Shown: in pieces, positions 36,364-44,662 of the stretch
Layout: the number at the start of each line of letters is the position of its first letter
How positions within the stretch are numbered: position 1 is the first letter of the stretch
DNA from: Pseudoruegeria aquimaris
GTDB lineage: Bacteria > Pseudomonadota > Alphaproteobacteria > Rhodobacterales > Rhodobacteraceae
NCBI RefSeq assembly: GCF_900172235.1
Contig: NZ_FWFQ01000007.1
Coordinates: forward strand, 83,601 to 147,600
Reading direction: 5' to 3'
DNA length: 64,000 nucleotides
Made by a program: the position numbers and the translations under genes
Notes under the pieces: generated by a model
What the model saw: only the letters and a program-made list of their open reading frames with translations
The model's database searches: none
What the model was told of the DNA's origin: nothing

Positions 36364-37578
36364 ATGCAGGAGGCGGAGTCATATGATGTTCTGATCGTCG
36401 GAGGCGGGCCGGCGGGGCTTTCCGTGGCGGAGGCGCTGGATCCGGCCCTGCGCGTGCTCGTGGTGCATCAGGATCGCGAGATCGGGGAGCCCGTCCGGAC
36501 TTCGGGCTGCTCCTGGGTGGCCGACCTCGAAGCGCTGGGCATTCCACGGCATCTCTATCACGTGCTCAACCGCATGGAGTTCTACTCGGACGGCGAACAA
36601 TGCGGCCATGATCTTCTCCGGCACAAGGCGGCGGTTCTGGATGTGACCGGCCTCTACCGGTGGCTGGCGGCGCGCTCCGAGCGCGAGGGCCGGACGCTGC
36701 TGTGCGCCACCAAGTTCCTCACGGCCGAGCGCGCGCCGGCGGGGGTCCGGGCCGTGATCCGCCCGAGAGGCGCGGCGGAGCGGGCGGTGTTCGCGCGCAA
36801 GATCGTCGATGCGTCCGGCTGGCACGGCGCCGTCATGGCGGCCCTCGGCGATGTGCCCCGGCCGTCGCGCATCGGCGTGGGGATCGAATACGAGATGCCG
36901 ATCGGCAATGCGCGCCCTGACCGGGGGGTGCTCTTCCTCGGCAGTTCCGTGCCCGCCGGCTATGGCTGGGCCTTCCCGGATGCGCACGGGCGCATCCGGA
37001 TCGGGGCCGGGACCATCCACCCCGACAGCGATGCCAATCCCAGGAACCTGATGGCGCGCTTTCTTGCGAGCGACATGCCGGCGCGGATGGGGCTCGAGAT
37101 CGGACCCGTGCTGCGCGTGAACGCCGGTACCTTGCCCTCGGTACCATACGATCCCCGGCTCGTGTTCGGCGACGTGATCCGCACGGGAGACGCGGCCAAT
37201 TTCGCCACGCCGACCGTGGGCGAGGGGCTGCGGATCGTGATCGAGCAGGGGCGGGCACTGGGCCGGGCCCTGAGCGCCTGTCTCGTGGCGGGGGATCCCG
37301 AGGCGCTGGCGCGCCACGAGGCCGCCTGCACCCGGGCATTCAGGCGCAACTACCGCATCGGCTTCGAAGCCAACCAGCGCCTCGCACGGTACGGGCCAGC
37401 GGATTTCGACGGCACCGTGCGGCGCATCGGGGCCATGTCGGAGGCCGAGGCGGTGGCCTTGATCCGAAGCGAATTCCGGGCCTCGATGATGGCGGGGCTT
37501 GGCGCGCGCTTCCTCTCCCGCCGGCTGGCGCGGCTGCGCGACGGGTTGGGCCTGCGCCCACGCACGCGGTCAAAATGA
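36364..37578 (+). CDS. Geranylgeranyl reductase-like FAD-dependent oxidoreductase (paralogue 2)
   Basis: A 404-residue flavoprotein paralogous to that at 16827-18026. YDVLIVGGGPAGLSVAEAL (about 7-25) is the FAD-binding fold, IVDASGWHGAVMAALG the middle motif, and VIRTGDAANFATPTVGEGLRI (about 275-295) the second FAD motif. The C-terminus IRSEFRASMMAGL also matches the paralogue (FRSEFTLPMMART). Substrate unknown; prenyl or polyunsaturated lipid reduction are family possibilities. The start is ATG 36364, giving the canonical N-terminus rather than the longer frame. It lies between the atp and tup operons. Confidence 0.82.
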   Translation: MQEAESYDVLIVGGGPAGLSVAEALDPALRVLVVHQDREIGEPVRTSGCSWVADLEALGIPRHLYHVLNRMEFYSDGEQCGHDLLRHKAAVLDVTGLYRWLAARSEREGRTLLCATKFLTAERAPAGVRAVIRPRGAAERAVFARKIVDASGWHGAVMAALGDVPRPSRIGVGIEYEMPIGNARPDRGVLFLGSSVPAGYGWAFPDAHGRIRIGAGTIHPDSDANPRNLMARFLASDMPARMGLEIGPVLRVNAGTLPSVPYDPRLVFGDVIRTGDAANFATPTVGEGLRIVIEQGRALGRALSACLVAGDPEALARHEAACTRAFRRNYRIGFEANQRLARYGPADFDGTVRRIGAMSEAEAVALIRSEFRASMMAGLGARFLSRRLARLRDGLGLRPRTRSK

Positions 37579-37602
37579 CCGTGGCGCAACGCCAAAATGT
37601 CC
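37571..37602. promoter_or_regulatory. Candidate operator upstream of the tungstate operon
   Basis: Direct repeats CAAAATGACC (37571-37580) and CAAAATGTCC (37593-37602) are 22 bases apart, about two helical turns. Between them TGGCG-CAA-CGCCA (37582-37594) is palindromic. The first repeat abuts the stop of the flavoprotein gene. Binding protein unknown. Confidence 0.35.
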
Positions 37603-37641
37603 CTTTGCAGGGCCGGGCGTTTTTGCCACTCTGCCCGCGAG

Positions 37642-37661
37642 GCACCCGCGCGACCGGGTGC
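37642..37661 (+). promoter_or_regulatory. Leader hairpin of the tup operon
   Basis: GCACCCG and CGGGTGC form a seven-base-pair stem just before the AGGGGGAAAG SD-like region and 27 bases before tupB. It could affect ribosome access; it does not match a Moco/Tuco consensus that I can recall. Confidence 0.3.
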
Positions 37662-37688
37662 AGGGGGAAAGACGGCACTTGAACCAGC

Positions 37689-38393
37689 ATGAATGATATC
37701 CTCGCAGGCTTGGTCGAAGCCGGGCGGCTGGTGGTGACGCTTGACCCGGATCTCATCGAGATCACGCTGCGGTCTCTTCAGGTGACCGTGACGGCCACGG
37801 TGATCGCCGCCGCCATCGGCCTGCCCTTCGGCGCCTGGCTGGCGGTGAACCGCTTCCGGCACCGGCGCGCCACGATCGCGGTGATGAACGCGCTCATGGG
37901 GCTGCCGCCGGTGGTGGTGGGGCTGATCGTCTACATCCTGCTGTCGCGCTCGGGGCCCTTCGGCGTGTTCGGCCTTCTGTTCACCCCGGCCGCCATGATC
38001 ATCGCGCAGGTCATCATCATCACGCCGCTGATCGCCTCGATCAGCCACCAGGCGATCCGTGATCTCTGGGCGGAATACCATGACCTGCTGATCTCGCTGA
38101 ACACCACGAAGCGCCAGCGGATCCACGCCCTGTTGTGGGACGGTCGCCGCGCGCTTCTGACGGCCGCGCTGGCCGGTTTCGGCCGCGCCATCGGCGAAGT
38201 CGGGGCGATCATGATCGTGGGCGGCAACATCGATCACGCCACGCGCGTGCTCACCACGGCGATCGCACTGGAAACCGGCAAGGGCAACTTCGCGCTGGCG
38301 CTTGCGCTGGGGTTCGTGCTGATCGCGCTCGCCATCCTCGTCAATTTCCTGATCCACGGGCTCTCCCGCACGGAGAGCGAAAGCAGATGGTAG
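37689..38393 (+). CDS. tupB: Tungstate ABC transporter permease
   Basis: A 234-residue permease with about five or six membrane segments and a MetI-like EAA motif (EYHDLLISLNTTKRQRIHALLWDGRRAL with ...AGFGRAIGEVGAIMIVGGNI, about 120-185). The TupB-type ending AIALETGKGNFALALALGFVLI is distinctive. With tupC and tupA it forms a high-affinity tungstate importer supplying W-cofactor enzymes such as formate dehydrogenases. Gene order here is permease, ATPase, binding protein. Its stop overlaps the start of tupC. Confidence 0.9.
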   Translation: MNDILAGLVEAGRLVVTLDPDLIEITLRSLQVTVTATVIAAAIGLPFGAWLAVNRFRHRRATIAVMNALMGLPPVVVGLIVYILLSRSGPFGVFGLLFTPAAMIIAQVIIITPLIASISHQAIRDLWAEYHDLLISLNTTKRQRIHALLWDGRRALLTAALAGFGRAIGEVGAIMIVGGNIDHATRVLTTAIALETGKGNFALALALGFVLIALAILVNFLIHGLSRTESESRW

Positions 38394-39103
38394 CGCCGAT
38401 CCTCCCCCTCACCTTGAGCGCCGCCATCGTGAAGCGGCAGGGCCGGCGGCTGATCGGCCCGGTGGACTGCACCATCGAAGCCGCGGGCACGACGATCGTC
38501 ATGGGCCCGAACGGCTCGGGCAAGACGACGCTGCTGCGGCTGATGCACGGGCTCGAACGCGCGCGGGAGGGCCGGGTGGCCTGGGCCGTGGACGAGCCGG
38601 CCACCCGCGCCCACCAGGCCTACGTGTTCCAGACCCCGATCATGATGCGGCGCAGCGTGGTGGAGTGCATCGCCTACCCGCTCCTCACCCACGGCACCGG
38701 GCGGCGGGAGGCGCGGGCGCGGGCCGAGGAATGGGCCGCACGTGTGGGCCTCGGCGATGCCCTCGGCCGCATGGCCACGGTGCTGTCGGGCGGGGAAAAG
38801 CAGAAACTCGCGCTCGCCCGCGCCCTGATCCGTCGGCCGCAGGTGCTGTTCCTCGACGAGCCCTGCGCCAACCTCGACGGCCGGGCCACGCGGGAGATCG
38901 AATCCATCCTGGCCGAGGCCCGCGCCGATGGCGTGCGCATCGTGATGTCCACCCATGACATGGGCCAGGCCCGGCGCCTCGCCGATGACGTGCTGTTCCT
39001 GCTGAACGGGCGCATCCACGAAGCCGCGATGGCCTGGCCGTTCTTCGCCGAACCGGCCACCCCTGAAGCGCGCGCCTTCCTGAAAGGAGATATCGTCGAA
39101 TGA
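38387..39103 (+). CDS. tupC: Tungstate ABC transporter ATP-binding protein
   Basis: A 238-residue ABC ATPase. Walker A GPNGSGKTTLLRLMHG (about 39-54), Q-loop YVFQTPIMMRRSV, signature LSGGEKQKLALARALI (about 137-152), Walker B VLFLDEPCANLD (about 158) and switch His STHDMG are all present. ATG 38387 overlaps the tupB stop by seven bases. The long frame from 38135 belongs to the antisense-like part of tupB and is rejected. It energises the TupB permease. Confidence 0.9.
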   Translation: MVAPILPLTLSAAIVKRQGRRLIGPVDCTIEAAGTTIVMGPNGSGKTTLLRLMHGLERAREGRVAWAVDEPATRAHQAYVFQTPIMMRRSVVECIAYPLLTHGTGRREARARAEEWAARVGLGDALGRMATVLSGGEKQKLALARALIRRPQVLFLDEPCANLDGRATREIESILAEARADGVRIVMSTHDMGQARRLADDVLFLLNGRIHEAAMAWPFFAEPATPEARAFLKGDIVE

Positions 39104-39903
39104 TCCGCAAGTTGTTGACGGCCTGCTGGGCCATGTGCCTGATGACGGGGCTGGCCTCGGCCGACGGCCTCAAACTCGCCGTCACCACCTCCTTTCACAA
39201 CTCGGGGCTCGCCGAAGTGCTCCTGCCCGAGATCCTGAAAGACACCGGCATCGACGTGCAGTTGCTCGTGGTCGGCACCGGCCAGGCCCTGCGCCTCGGC
39301 GAGGCCGGCGACGTGGATGCGATCCTCGTGCATTCGAAAGCCGCCGAAGAGGCCTTCGTGGCGGCGGGCCACGGCACGCACCGCCGGGAGATCATGTACA
39401 ACGATTTCGTGCTGATCGGCCCCTCCGATGATCCCGCCGGGATCGCAGGGACGGCAACGGCGGCGGAGGCCCTGGAGCGGATCGCAGCCGAAAGCGCGCC
39501 CTTCGTGAGCCGTGGGGACGAAAGCGGCACCCACAAGGCCGAACGCGCGCTCTGGAAGGCTGCGGGCATCGCGCCGGAAGGGTCCTGGTATCGTGCGGCC
39601 GGGGCGGGCATGGGCGCTACCCTCAACACGGCCGCCGGCATGAACGCCTACGTCCTGTCGGATCGCGCGAGCTGGCTGAACTTCGGCAACAAGGGGGATC
39701 TGGCGCTGCTCTTCGCGGGCGATCCCGTGCTCTTCAATCAATATGCCTACATTCCGGTGAACCCGGCCAGACATCCCCACGTGAACGAGGATGCCGCCGC
39801 GCGGCTGGAAAGCTGGCTGACGAGCCCGCGCGCGAAAGCGCTTATCGGCGGCTACGAGATCGGCGGTGAAACGCTCTTCACCTTCAACGCGGTGCCCCAA
39901 TAG
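39100..39903 (+). CDS. tupA: Tungstate-binding periplasmic protein
   Basis: A 267-residue secreted solute-binding protein. Its signal peptide ends near ASA (about residue 21). Oxyanion-binding motifs include KLAVTTSFHNSGLAEVLLPEI (about 25-45), DAILVHSKAAEEAFV, and FVSRGDESGTHKAERALW (about 135-152), the TupA/WtpA-type fingerprint. It overlaps tupC by four bases and ends the operon. Molybdate specificity cannot be excluded from sequence alone. Confidence 0.9.
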   Translation: MIRKLLTACWAMCLMTGLASADGLKLAVTTSFHNSGLAEVLLPEILKDTGIDVQLLVVGTGQALRLGEAGDVDAILVHSKAAEEAFVAAGHGTHRREIMYNDFVLIGPSDDPAGIAGTATAAEALERIAAESAPFVSRGDESGTHKAERALWKAAGIAPEGSWYRAAGAGMGATLNTAAGMNAYVLSDRASWLNFGNKGDLALLFAGDPVLFNQYAYIPVNPARHPHVNEDAAARLESWLTSPRAKALIGGYEIGGETLFTFNAVPQ

Positions 39904-39952
39904 CCGAAGAGAGGGCCTGCCCCGGGATGCTGTCGGTCAGAAGGTGAGGCAG

Positions 39953-40003
39953 CTTCCTCTCGCCGCAAATACCTCGGGAGCGCGAGGGCAGAGCCCTCGC
40001 TCC
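39953..40003 (-). repeat. Dispersed intergenic repeat, copy 2 (inverted)
   Basis: Read on the minus strand: hairpin GAGGGCTCTGCCCTC, then CTCCCGAGGTATTTGCGGCG and AGAGGAAG. It follows polA in polA's orientation, between convergent tupA and polA. A weaker plus-strand echo (CCCCGGGATGCTGTCGGTC, 39920-39938) lies beside it. Confidence 0.75.
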
Positions 40004-40013
40004 CCGTCCTGCC

Positions 40014-42815
40014 TCAATGGGCTTCGGCCCAGTTCCTGCCCGTGCCCGCATCCACGACGAGCGGCACGTCGAGGTGCACGGCCGGCGCGGCCGCCGTTTC
40101 CATGACGTTGCGCACGCGCTCGATGGTTTCTTCGGCCGCCTGCTCTTCGACCTCAAAGATCAATTCGTCATGCACCTGCAACAGCATCTTCGCCGGCAGC
40201 CCTTCGATGGCGGCGGGCATCCGGATCATCGCGCGCCGGATGATGTCGGCCGCGGTGCCCTGGATCGGCGCGTTGATCGCGGCGCGTTTGGCAAAACCCG
40301 CCTTCGGGCCCTTGGCGGCGATTTCCGGCGTGTGGATCTTGCGCCCGAAGAGAGTCCGGACGTAGCCGTGCTCCTTGGCGAAGGCGACGGTTTCATCCAT
40401 GTAGCTGCGGATTCCGGGGAAGCGCTCGAAGTAGCGGTCGATGAATTCCTGCGCGTCCTTGCGCGGGATGCGCAGGTTGCGGGCGAGGCCGAAGCCGGAA
40501 ATGCCGTAGATCACCCCGAAGTTGATCGCCTTGGCCTGCCGCCGCACCATCGGATCCATCCCTTCGATCGGCACGCCGAACATCTCGCTCGCCGTCATGG
40601 CATGGATGTCGAGGCCGTCGCGGAAGGCCTGCTTCAGCGAATCGATTCCGGCGACATGGGCGAGGATGCGCAGCTCGATCTGCGAATAGTCGAGCGAGGC
40701 CAGCACCTTGCCCTCCGGGGCGACGAAGGCCTCGCGGATGCGCCGGCCCTCCTCGCTGCGCACCGGGATGTTCTGAAGGTTCGGATCGGTCGAGGCCAGC
40801 CGGCCCGTGTTGGCCCCGGTCTGCACGTAGGAGGTATGCACCCGGCCCGTTTCCGGGTTGATGTGATCCTGGAGCGCGTCCGTGTAGGTGGATTTCAGCT
40901 TGGACAGCTGCCGCCAATCCAGCACGAGGCCCGGCAGTTCGTGCTCCGTCGCGAGGTCTTCGAGGATGTCGGCGCCGGTGGAGTATTTCCCGTTCTTGCC
41001 GCGCTTGCCGCCGGGCAGTTCCAGCTTGTCGAACAGGATCTCGCCCAACTGCGCCGGCGAGCCGACGTTGAACGGCTGGCCGGCCTTCTCGTGGATCTCG
41101 GCTTCCAGCGCCGCCATCTTCTGAGCGAAGGCATTGGACATGCGCGAAAGCACGTCGCGATCGACCATCACCCCGTTCATCTCCATCTGCGCCAGCACCG
41201 GAGACAGCGGCCGTTCGAGCGTTTCGTAGACGGTCGTCACCTGTTTCACGTGTAGCTGGGGCTTGAAGAGCTGCCACAGCCTCAGGGTGATGTCGGCATC
41301 CTCGGCGGCGTATTTCACCGCGTCCTCGATCGGCACCTTGTCGAAGGTGACCGCGGATTTCCCGCTGCCCAGAAGCGATTTGATCGGGATCGGCTCATGG
41401 GACAGGTAGCGATCGGAGAGCGTGTCCATCCCGTGGCCGTGTTCCCCCGCGTGCAGCGCGTAGGACATCAGCATCGTGTCGTCGATCGGGGCCATCTCCA
41501 GCCCGTAGCGCTTCAGGATCTTGGCATCGTATTTCAGGTTCTGGCCGATCTTCAGGATGCTGGGATCGGCGAGGACCGGCTTGAGCATCTCCAGCGCCGT
41601 CTCCAGATCCATCTGCCCCTCCGCCAGCGCGTCGGAGGCGAAGAGATCATCCCCCGCCGAGGCCTTGTGGGCGAGCGGGATGTAGCAGGCGTGGCCGGCG
41701 TTCACGCAGAGGGAAATGCCCACGAGATCGGCCTGCATCTCGTCCAGCCCCGTGGTTTCGGTGTCGATGGCCACCCAGCCGCGGCTGTAGATCAGATCGA
41801 TCCACTCCTTCAGCGCGGCGGCATCCTTCACCCATTCGTAGGAGTCGGGCGTGATCGGGGGGGCGTCGGGGGCATCGGCCTGCGCGGCCTCGATGGCCCG
41901 GGGCGTATCCGGGATGACGGGGGTGTCCACGCCCAGCTTGTCCGCGATGCGCTTGGTGAGGGTGCGGAACTCCATCGAGGCAAGGAACTCCAGCAGGGCC
42001 TCGGCCTCCGGTTCGCGCACTTCGAGATCGTCGAGGGAGATGTCCAGATCCATGTCGCAGTCGAGCTTGACCAGATCGCGGGAGATCCGGATCAGCTCGG
42101 CATTGTCGATCAGGGTCTGGCGGCGCTTGGGCTGCTTGATCTCCTCGGCGCGCGCCAGAAGGCTGTCCAGATCGCCGTATTCGTTGATCAGCAGCGCGGC
42201 TGTCTTGATGCCGATGCCCGGCGCGCCGGGCACGTTGTCCACGCTGTCGCCGGCCAGCGCCTGCACGTCCACGACGCGCTCGGGACCCACGCCGAACTTC
42301 TCGACCACGCCGTCACGGTCGATGCGCTTGTTCTTCATCACGTCGAGCATTTCCACGCCGTCGCCCACGAGCTGCATCAGATCCTTGTCGGAGGAAATGA
42401 TCGTCACGCGGCCCCCGGCATCGCGCGCCTTGCAGGCCAGCGTTGCGATGATGTCGTCGGCCTCGTAGTTCTCGACCTCGATGCAGGCGATGTTGAAGGC
42501 CCGCGTGGCATCGCGCGTGAGCGGGAACTGGGGCACGAGGTCTTCCGGGGCCGGGGGGCGGTTGGCCTTGTACTTGTCGTAGATGTCGTTGCGGAAGCTT
42601 TTGCCGGAATGATCGAAGATCACCGCCACATGGGTTGGCGCATCGGGGCCGGCGTTGTCTTCCACCAGCTTGAACAGCATGTTGCAGAAGCCCGATACGG
42701 CCCCGATCGGAAGCCCGTCGGACTTGCGCGTCAGCGGCGGCAGCGCGTGGTAGGCGCGGAAGATGAAGGCGGAGCCGTCGATCAGGTGCAGGTGGTGACC
42801 TTTGCCAAACGTCAT
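40014..42815 (-). CDS. polA: DNA polymerase I
   Basis: A 933-residue repair and replication polymerase. The 5'-3' exonuclease domain starts HLHLIDGSAFIFRAYHALPPL and includes TIISSDKDLMQLVGD. The 3'-5' proofreading domain has VAIDTETTGLDEMQADLVGI (about 345), so its catalytic DxE is intact. Polymerase motifs A (LASLDYSQIELRILAHVAG), B (RRQAKAINFGVIYGISGFG) and C (LLQVHDELIFEV) follow. Full length and intact in all three activities. It is followed by an inverted repeat copy. Confidence 0.97.
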   Translation of the reverse strand: MTFGKGHHLHLIDGSAFIFRAYHALPPLTRKSDGLPIGAVSGFCNMLFKLVEDNAGPDAPTHVAVIFDHSGKSFRNDIYDKYKANRPPAPEDLVPQFPLTRDATRAFNIACIEVENYEADDIIATLACKARDAGGRVTIISSDKDLMQLVGDGVEMLDVMKNKRIDRDGVVEKFGVGPERVVDVQALAGDSVDNVPGAPGIGIKTAALLINEYGDLDSLLARAEEIKQPKRRQTLIDNAELIRISRDLVKLDCDMDLDISLDDLEVREPEAEALLEFLASMEFRTLTKRIADKLGVDTPVIPDTPRAIEAAQADAPDAPPITPDSYEWVKDAAALKEWIDLIYSRGWVAIDTETTGLDEMQADLVGISLCVNAGHACYIPLAHKASAGDDLFASDALAEGQMDLETALEMLKPVLADPSILKIGQNLKYDAKILKRYGLEMAPIDDTMLMSYALHAGEHGHGMDTLSDRYLSHEPIPIKSLLGSGKSAVTFDKVPIEDAVKYAAEDADITLRLWQLFKPQLHVKQVTTVYETLERPLSPVLAQMEMNGVMVDRDVLSRMSNAFAQKMAALEAEIHEKAGQPFNVGSPAQLGEILFDKLELPGGKRGKNGKYSTGADILEDLATEHELPGLVLDWRQLSKLKSTYTDALQDHINPETGRVHTSYVQTGANTGRLASTDPNLQNIPVRSEEGRRIREAFVAPEGKVLASLDYSQIELRILAHVAGIDSLKQAFRDGLDIHAMTASEMFGVPIEGMDPMVRRQAKAINFGVIYGISGFGLARNLRIPRKDAQEFIDRYFERFPGIRSYMDETVAFAKEHGYVRTLFGRKIHTPEIAAKGPKAGFAKRAAINAPIQGTAADIIRRAMIRMPAAIEGLPAKMLLQVHDELIFEVEEQAAEETIERVRNVMETAAAPAVHLDVPLVVDAGTGRNWAEAH

Positions 42816-42913
42816 GGGAGACCCCCTCCTTCAAGGGTGCGTGTCGGCGCGGCCTGAAGCCGGCGCCCTGGCGTTTCATCCGTATTTTCCGCGCGCCGGC
42901 GCGGGCCGGCGTG

Positions 42914-43093
42914 TCAGGCTTTCTCGGCGAAATCCTGGTGGACGATCTTCTTGTCGCAATAGGGGCATTCCACCACGCCGGTGTCATGCGGGACGGAGAG
43001 CCAGACACGCGGGTGGCCGAGGGCGCCCTCGCCCCCGTCGCAGGAGACGCGCCAGGTGTTGACGATCACGGTTTCCGGGGCTTCATGCGTCAT
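42914..43093 (-). CDS. Zinc-finger CHCC-domain protein (NDUFS6-like)
   Basis: A 59-residue protein. The minus strand from ATG 43093 reads [20 protein letters not shown], then [20 protein letters not shown] and [13 protein letters not shown]. The C-x..H..CPYC arrangement (Cys about 18, His about 27, Cys about 43 and 46) is the zf-CHCC pattern of mitochondrial complex I subunit NDUFS6/13 kDa and its alphaproteobacterial homologues. Zinc binding is expected from family knowledge; the bacterial role is not established. Clear start, SD region and stop. Confidence 0.85.
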   Translation of the reverse strand: MTHEAPETVIVNTWRVSCDGGEGALGHPRVWLSVPHDTGVVECPYCDKKIVHQDFAEKA

Positions 43094-43197
43094 GTAGGGT
43101 CCGTTCGTTGCGGTTGAGGTCGGCCTTTGCTGGCCTTACATCAGGGCGCATGATAGCGAACCGCCCGACACGGGCAAGGCCACAAAAGGGGTGGGGC

Positions 43198-44133
43198 ATG
43201 CAGCAGCCGGCGATCGAGATTTCGGGCCTGCGGAAGATCTACGGCGCACAGGGCAACGCCCCGGCGAAGGAGGCGCTCAAAGGGGTGGATCTGACCATCC
43301 CCGTCGGCTCCATCTTCGGCCTGCTCGGGCCCAACGGCGCGGGCAAATCGACTCTCATCAACATTCTCGCGGGGCTGGTGCTCAAGACCTCGGGCACGGT
43401 GAAGATCTGGGGATTCGACCAGGACGTGAACCCGCGCCAGAGCCGGGCGTCGATCGGGGTGATGCCGCAGGAGCTGAACCTCGATCCCTTCTTCACCCCG
43501 CGCGAGGCGCTGGAAGTGCAGGCCGGGCTCTACGGCGTGCCCAAATCGGCCCGGCGCAGCGACGAGATCCTCGAGATGATCGGGCTGGCCGACAAGGCCG
43601 ATGCCTATGCGCGCTCGCTTTCGGGCGGGATGCGGCGGCGGCTGCTGCTGGGCAAGGCGCTGGTGCACCGGCCCCACGTCCTCGTGCTCGACGAGCCCAC
43701 GGCCGGCGTGGACATCGAGCTGCGCCAGATGCTCTGGGCCAACGTGCGCAGGCTGAACGAACAGGGCATGACGATCATCCTGACGACCCATTACCTCGAG
43801 GAGGCCGAGGAGATGTGCGACGAGATCGCCATCATCAACCACGGCGAGAAGATCGCGCAGGAGAAAACCCGCGATCTCGTCGGGCGGATGGACCGCAAGA
43901 CCCTCGTCATCCAGCCCGAAACGCCGCCGCAGGGGCCTGTCTCCCTGCCGGAAGGCGTCTCGATGGATGTGCGCCCGGGCGGGGCGCTGGCCTTCAGCTA
44001 CCGGACGTCGCAGACGAGCGCGGACACAGTGCTCGGGGCATTGCGCAGCAACGGGATCGCCATCCGCGACGTGCGCACCGAGGAGCCCGATCTGGAGGAC
44101 GTGTTCCTCGCGATGACCAAATCGACAACCTGA
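43198..44133 (+). CDS. ABC-2 type transporter ATP-binding protein
   Basis: A 311-residue ABC ATPase of the CcmA/NodI-like drug or polysaccharide group. Walker A GLLGPNGAGKSTLINIL (about 42-58), Q-loop MPQELNLDPFFTPREAL, signature LSGGMRRRLLLGKALVHRP (about 139-157), Walker B VLVLDEPTAGVD and switch TTHYLEEAEEM are present. A C-terminal extension (about 225-311) is regulatory. ATG 43198 is preferred over 43108. Unusually, no permease follows: the next gene is on the other strand after a repeat. Its partner must be elsewhere or lost. Confidence 0.9.
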   Translation: MQQPAIEISGLRKIYGAQGNAPAKEALKGVDLTIPVGSIFGLLGPNGAGKSTLINILAGLVLKTSGTVKIWGFDQDVNPRQSRASIGVMPQELNLDPFFTPREALEVQAGLYGVPKSARRSDEILEMIGLADKADAYARSLSGGMRRRLLLGKALVHRPHVLVLDEPTAGVDIELRQMLWANVRRLNEQGMTIILTTHYLEEAEEMCDEIAIINHGEKIAQEKTRDLVGRMDRKTLVIQPETPPQGPVSLPEGVSMDVRPGGALAFSYRTSQTSADTVLGALRSNGIAIRDVRTEEPDLEDVFLAMTKSTT

Positions 44134-44150
44134 GGCGTCGGTTCATGGCA

Positions 44151-44216
44151 TGGGGGGCGCCGCCCCCCGCCGCCCTTCCGGGCGCCTCCCCCCGAGGTAT
44201 TTGGGGCGAGAGGAAG
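44151..44216 (+). repeat. Dispersed intergenic repeat, copy 3
   Basis: TGGGGGGCGCCGCCCCCC and GCCCTTCCGGGC hairpins, then CCCCCCGAGGTATTTGGGGC and GAGAGGAAG. It lies between the convergent ABC ATPase and HIT genes. Confidence 0.8.
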
Positions 44217-44276
44217 CGGCGAAGCCATTGATCGGTAAAATCCGCTGGTGCGGGGCGGAGCGCTGCGGGCGCGGTG

Positions 44277-44660
44277 TCAGCCCCTCTGCGCGAGCATCGG
44301 GCCGAGCCCGCGGCCGGCGAGGATGTGGACGTGCAGGTGGGGCACGTCCTGCACGCCGTCATTGCCGGCATTGGCGATGAGCCGGTAGCCGTTGCCGCCT
44401 TCACCGGGCTGCACGCCCAGCTGCGCGCAGATGCGGCCGATCACGCGGGTGAAATCGGCGATCTCGGCGTCGGAGGCCTCGAGCGCGAAGTGGTCGTAGC
44501 AGACGTAGGGGCCCTTCGGGATCACGAGGACATGCTCGGGCGCCTGCGGGGCGATATCGCGGAAGGCGAGCGTGTGCTCGGTTTCCATCACCGTCGAGTT
44601 GGGGATTTCCCCGCGCAGGATCCTGGCGAAGATGTTTTGATCGTCGTAGGTGTAAGCCAT
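44277..44660 (-). CDS. HIT family protein (histidine triad, HINT-like)
   Basis: A 127-residue nucleotide-binding hydrolase of HINT type. IFARILRGEIPNSTVMETEH (about 9-28) begins the fold, and the triad H-x-H-x-H is in VPHLHVHILAGRGLG (about 105-120). Substrates include AMP-linked lysine or adenosine phosphoramidates. ATG 44660 is preferred; the long upstream frame is the reverse of the glycosyltransferase gene. It lies two bases after that gene's stop on the same strand, suggesting co-transcription. Confidence 0.93.
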   Translation of the reverse strand: MAYTYDDQNIFARILRGEIPNSTVMETEHTLAFRDIAPQAPEHVLVIPKGPYVCYDHFALEASDAEIADFTRVIGRICAQLGVQPGEGGNGYRLIANAGNDGVQDVPHLHVHILAGRGLGPMLAQRG

Positions 44661-44662
44661 TG

